6,796 nucleotides of DNA. It comes from an uncultured Rhizobiaceae group bacterium. Its GTDB lineage: Bacteria; Pseudomonadota; Alphaproteobacteria; Rhizobiales; Rhizobiaceae. The translations under genes were made by a program, and so were the position numbers. Below the pieces are notes generated by a model, which saw only the letters and a list, made by a program, of their open reading frames with translations, did not search any database and was not told the DNA's origin. Below are positions 4,938-6,796 of the stretch, one piece after another. Location: the NCBI GenBank assembly GCA_937944075.1, contig CALDZZ010000190.1:1-6796 (forward strand), read 5' to 3'. Each line of letters begins with the position of its first letter. Position 1 is the stretch's first letter.

Positions 4938-5672
4938 TCAAGGCTTGAAACCCTCAAATGTGATCTGATCAGCGAATTTGTCGCTATAGGCCTTGTCTTG
5001 CGGACTGCGAACGGTCCAGCTGATCACTTCGCGGCCTGTCTCCCTGAATTCCCTGACAAATCGTGTATCAAGCTGTTTGACATAGTAGGAGATAAAGTCG
5101 ACAGCACATTCATCTGCAATTTTCATGTGTTTTTCATAGTCTGTATCATCACCTTCTGCGGTAAGACCCAAGGCAATGTCAGGGGCAAATTTTCGCGCGT
5201 CATACAAAAGATGATGGTCAAAAGACATAAGGCAGGCATCTCCCTTGTAGGATTGCAAAAGCCGCGCGGTCTGTTCAACAAATCCATCATCCTGACCTGG
5301 CTTGCCTTTCATTTCGACAACCAGTCCGACTTGCCCGTCGACCAGCTTGAGAAACGCTTCCAGTGAAGGGATTTGATCTGAGGAGTCGTGAATTGTAATT
5401 TCGGTCAGGGTTTTTGCATCAATGTCGCGCGTCTTGCCTTGCTCGGCTGTGAGGCGGTCGAGTTCATAATCATGAAATACCAGTGGGGTCATTTCGCGGG
5501 AGGGCTGTATATCGAGTTCGATGTTGTATCCATGCCGGATGGCTTCACGTGCAGCCGAAAGCGTATTTTCATATATGCCTTTGCTTGCGTCATGCAGGCC
5601 GCGGTGTGCAATGGCGCGCTTTGTCATCCATTCAAGGTCGTGTTCATGCTTGTTCATAAAATTCAATGCCAT
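4938..5672 (-). CDS. Glycerophosphodiester phosphodiesterase, cytoplasmic type
   Basis: A 244-residue GDPD-family enzyme expected to split glycerophosphodiesters from phospholipid turnover into glycerol-3-phosphate and an alcohol. The TIM-barrel signature is complete: AHRG with H23 and R24, ENT (35-37), ELD with metal ligands E52 and D54, FHD with catalytic H67, and the later acidic strand VVEMKGK with E120 and K122. The C-terminal ISWTVRSP segment is also typical. No signal peptide is seen, so it should act in the cytoplasm on imported or recycled diesters. It is the first gene of the minus-strand operon, 31 nt before the acyltransferase. The start at 5672 is preferred over internal ATGs at 5657 and 5627 because a good ribosome site precedes it. 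The 79-nt divergent gap to 5752 must hold its promoter; I found no convincing -35/-10 pair. Confidence 0.95.
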   Translation of the reverse strand: MALNFMNKHEHDLEWMTKRAIAHRGLHDASKGIYENTLSAAREAIRHGYNIELDIQPSREMTPLVFHDYELDRLTAEQGKTRDIDAKTLTEITIHDSSDQIPSLEAFLKLVDGQVGLVVEMKGKPGQDDGFVEQTARLLQSYKGDACLMSFDHHLLYDARKFAPDIALGLTAEGDDTDYEKHMKIADECAVDFISYYVKQLDTRFVREFRETGREVISWTVRSPQDKAYSDKFADQITFEGFKP

Positions 5673-5679
5673 GTATTTG

Positions 5680-5685
5680 CCTCTT
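5680..5685 (-). promoter_or_regulatory. Ribosome-binding site of the GDPD gene
   Basis: AAGAGG on the minus strand lies 7 nt before the ATG at 5672 and decides for this start over the two later in-frame ATG codons. Confidence 0.7.
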
Positions 5686-5751
5686 GTGTGATACAGGGTA
5701 TGTTAGAAAGCCGATGCAAACCATCTTACGCTCAAGAAGAAAAATCGCCAT

Positions 5752-6582
5752 ATGAAAATCATACCCTTAAGCATTGCAGCCCTGTTATCCACGACAACAC
5801 TTGGCATATCAGCGGGTTTCGAGGTGTTGCAACCGCATCGCGCCATTTACAACGTCTCACTGGAAAATGCCGAGGATCGTTCAGGCATCAAGGGAATGTC
5901 AGGGCGAATTGTCTATGAGGTTAAGGGAAATGAATGCGAGGGCATCTCAATTCGCTATCGCTTTGTGACAACCATCAAAACTGACCGCGATGCTTTTACG
6001 ACGGACCAGCAAACCGCAACCTATGAAAGCCCGGACGGCAAGGAATTTTCCTTTGAGACGAAGAGCTTTGTCAACGAACAGGCTGATCAGAAAATCTCCG
6101 GCAATGCAACCTTGGGCCAAAACGGCATAAACGTGAAACTCAAGGGGGACACTCCGCGGGACCTTGAGTTGGGCGATGGTATCTTTACGACAACGCATCT
6201 GGTGGAAATCCTCAACAATGCCAAAAAGGGTGAGCGCTTCCTCACCCATGATGTGTTTGACGGGTCAGGGGATGCAGACAAGGTGTTGAACTCCGCTTCG
6301 GTCATTGGCGCGCCAAGGGAAATAGAAAAACCGCTGGATGGTGAGAATTCGGACATTCAAACCCAGCTTGAAGGCAAAAAGGCCTGGCCTGTCACGATGA
6401 GTTACTTCAACAAGAACCAGGATAATTCCGGCGAAGCATTGCCGATCTATGAGGCATCCTTCCTGTTGTACGCAAACGGCCTTACGCGCCAGTTGAAAAT
6501 GAAATATCCCGACTATGTTCTTCAGGCAGCACTCACCAAGATCGAATATTTTGACAACAAGGCGTGCAAGCTGGAAAACTAG
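5752..6582 (+). CDS. EipB-family (DUF1849) periplasmic envelope-integrity protein
   Basis: A 276-residue protein with a short signal peptide (MKIIPL, hydrophobic to LGISA, cleavage near A21), hence periplasmic. The mature part opens with LQPHRAIYNVSL, RSGIKGMSGRIVYE and NECEGISIRYRFVT, and later has THDVFDGSGDADKV, which I recognise as the DUF1849 family typified by Brucella EipB. EipB forms a beta-spiral and is needed for cell-envelope integrity. Its conserved disulfide joins a cysteine near the N-terminus to one near the C-terminus; here the only two cysteines are C62 (NECEG) and C272 (KACKLEN), in matching positions. It is divergent from the GDPD operon and 11 nt ahead of an ArsC-like gene. 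The ribosome site is weak (AAGAAGAAAA before the ATG). Family assignment is by eye, without a search. Confidence 0.88.
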   Translation: MKIIPLSIAALLSTTTLGISAGFEVLQPHRAIYNVSLENAEDRSGIKGMSGRIVYEVKGNECEGISIRYRFVTTIKTDRDAFTTDQQTATYESPDGKEFSFETKSFVNEQADQKISGNATLGQNGINVKLKGDTPRDLELGDGIFTTTHLVEILNNAKKGERFLTHDVFDGSGDADKVLNSASVIGAPREIEKPLDGENSDIQTQLEGKKAWPVTMSYFNKNQDNSGEALPIYEASFLLYANGLTRQLKMKYPDYVLQAALTKIEYFDNKACKLEN

Positions 6583-6593
6583 GAATACAAATC

Positions 6594-6796
6594 ATGCTGA
6601 CAGTCTACACACTCAAAAACTGCGATACCTGCAAAAAAACCTTGAAGTGGCTCGAAGCAGAAGGCATTGATTTCAAAAATCACGATGTAAGAGCCGATGG
6701 TCTTTCGAATGAAACCATCACGGAAATCGTCGAAACCCTGGGCTGGGAAAAAGCCCTCAACCGCCGCTCCACCACCTGGCGCAATCTGGACGAAGA
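6594..6796 (+). CDS. ArsC/Spx/YffB-like thioredoxin-fold protein (5' end only)
   Basis: The first 67 residues are present before the window ends. TVYTLKNCDTCKKTLKWL carries the C10-x-x-C13 pair on a thioredoxin-like fold, and NRRSTTWRNL is the characteristic downstream motif of the YffB/Spx branch of the ArsC family. Members are annotated as arsenate reductase-like, but for this branch true arsenate reduction is doubtful and a glutathione- or RNA polymerase-linked role has been suggested, so no symbol is given. AGGA at 6581-6584 overlaps the stop of the EipB gene and lies 9 nt before the ATG, which implies co-transcription. No arsenic resistance genes are nearby. Confidence 0.88.
   Translation, partial: MLTVYTLKNCDTCKKTLKWLEAEGIDFKNHDVRADGLSNETITEIVETLGWEKALNRRSTTWRNLDE

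Noticed and set aside
4907..4957. 17-residue extension of the FemAB-like protein from a TTG
   Set aside because: It would overlap the 3' end of the GDPD gene, starts with a rare codon without a ribosome site, and adds residues not typical of the family.
5388..5918. 176-codon plus-strand frame across the divergent GDPD/EipB region
   Set aside because: It overlaps two clearly recognised genes and shows no domain or start signal.

Overview
The window looks like chromosomal DNA of an alphaproteobacterium. The evidence is an EipB/DUF1849 envelope protein, a FemAB-like COG3146 (DUF482) acyltransferase next to a cytoplasmic GDPD and a HIT protein, and a mid-range GC content. A Kordiimonas-like or related marine lineage is possible, but that is a guess from gene style. 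No RNA genes, CRISPR arrays, insertion sequences or phage genes were seen.

Layout, left to right. (1) 1-1818, plus strand: the 3' end of a small Tat-type dehydrogenase subunit, then a complete GMC-family FAD dehydrogenase large subunit. The large subunit has a Cys-x5-Cys-x3-Cys motif with the spacing known for the [3Fe-4S] ligands of bacterial FAD-glucose dehydrogenase. A stem-loop follows it. (2) 1819-3208: an AT-rich accessory block holding two tandem paralogous genes for small exported proteins of unknown function (110 and 100 aa). Each has its own near-consensus sigma-54 (-24/-12) promoter, a ribosome-binding site at the same distance, and a strong intrinsic terminator. This is the part of the window that known families do not explain. 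(3) 3309-5672, minus strand: a compact three-gene operon, transcribed GDPD, then FemAB-like acyltransferase, then HIT hydrolase, with 2-31 nt gaps. (4) 5752-6796, plus strand: a divergent pair, an EipB-family periplasmic protein followed 11 nt later by an ArsC/Spx/YffB-like thioredoxin-fold protein cut by the window end.

The parts look functionally separate: a periplasmic dehydrogenase module, a nutrient- or stress-controlled secreted-protein module under RpoN, a lipid/nucleotide housekeeping operon, and an envelope-integrity gene. The main discovery candidate is the duplicated sigma-54 small-protein cassette. Its two copies share 45 of 46 bases in the coding core, and both are preceded by inverted or direct repeats in the position expected for enhancer-binding sites.
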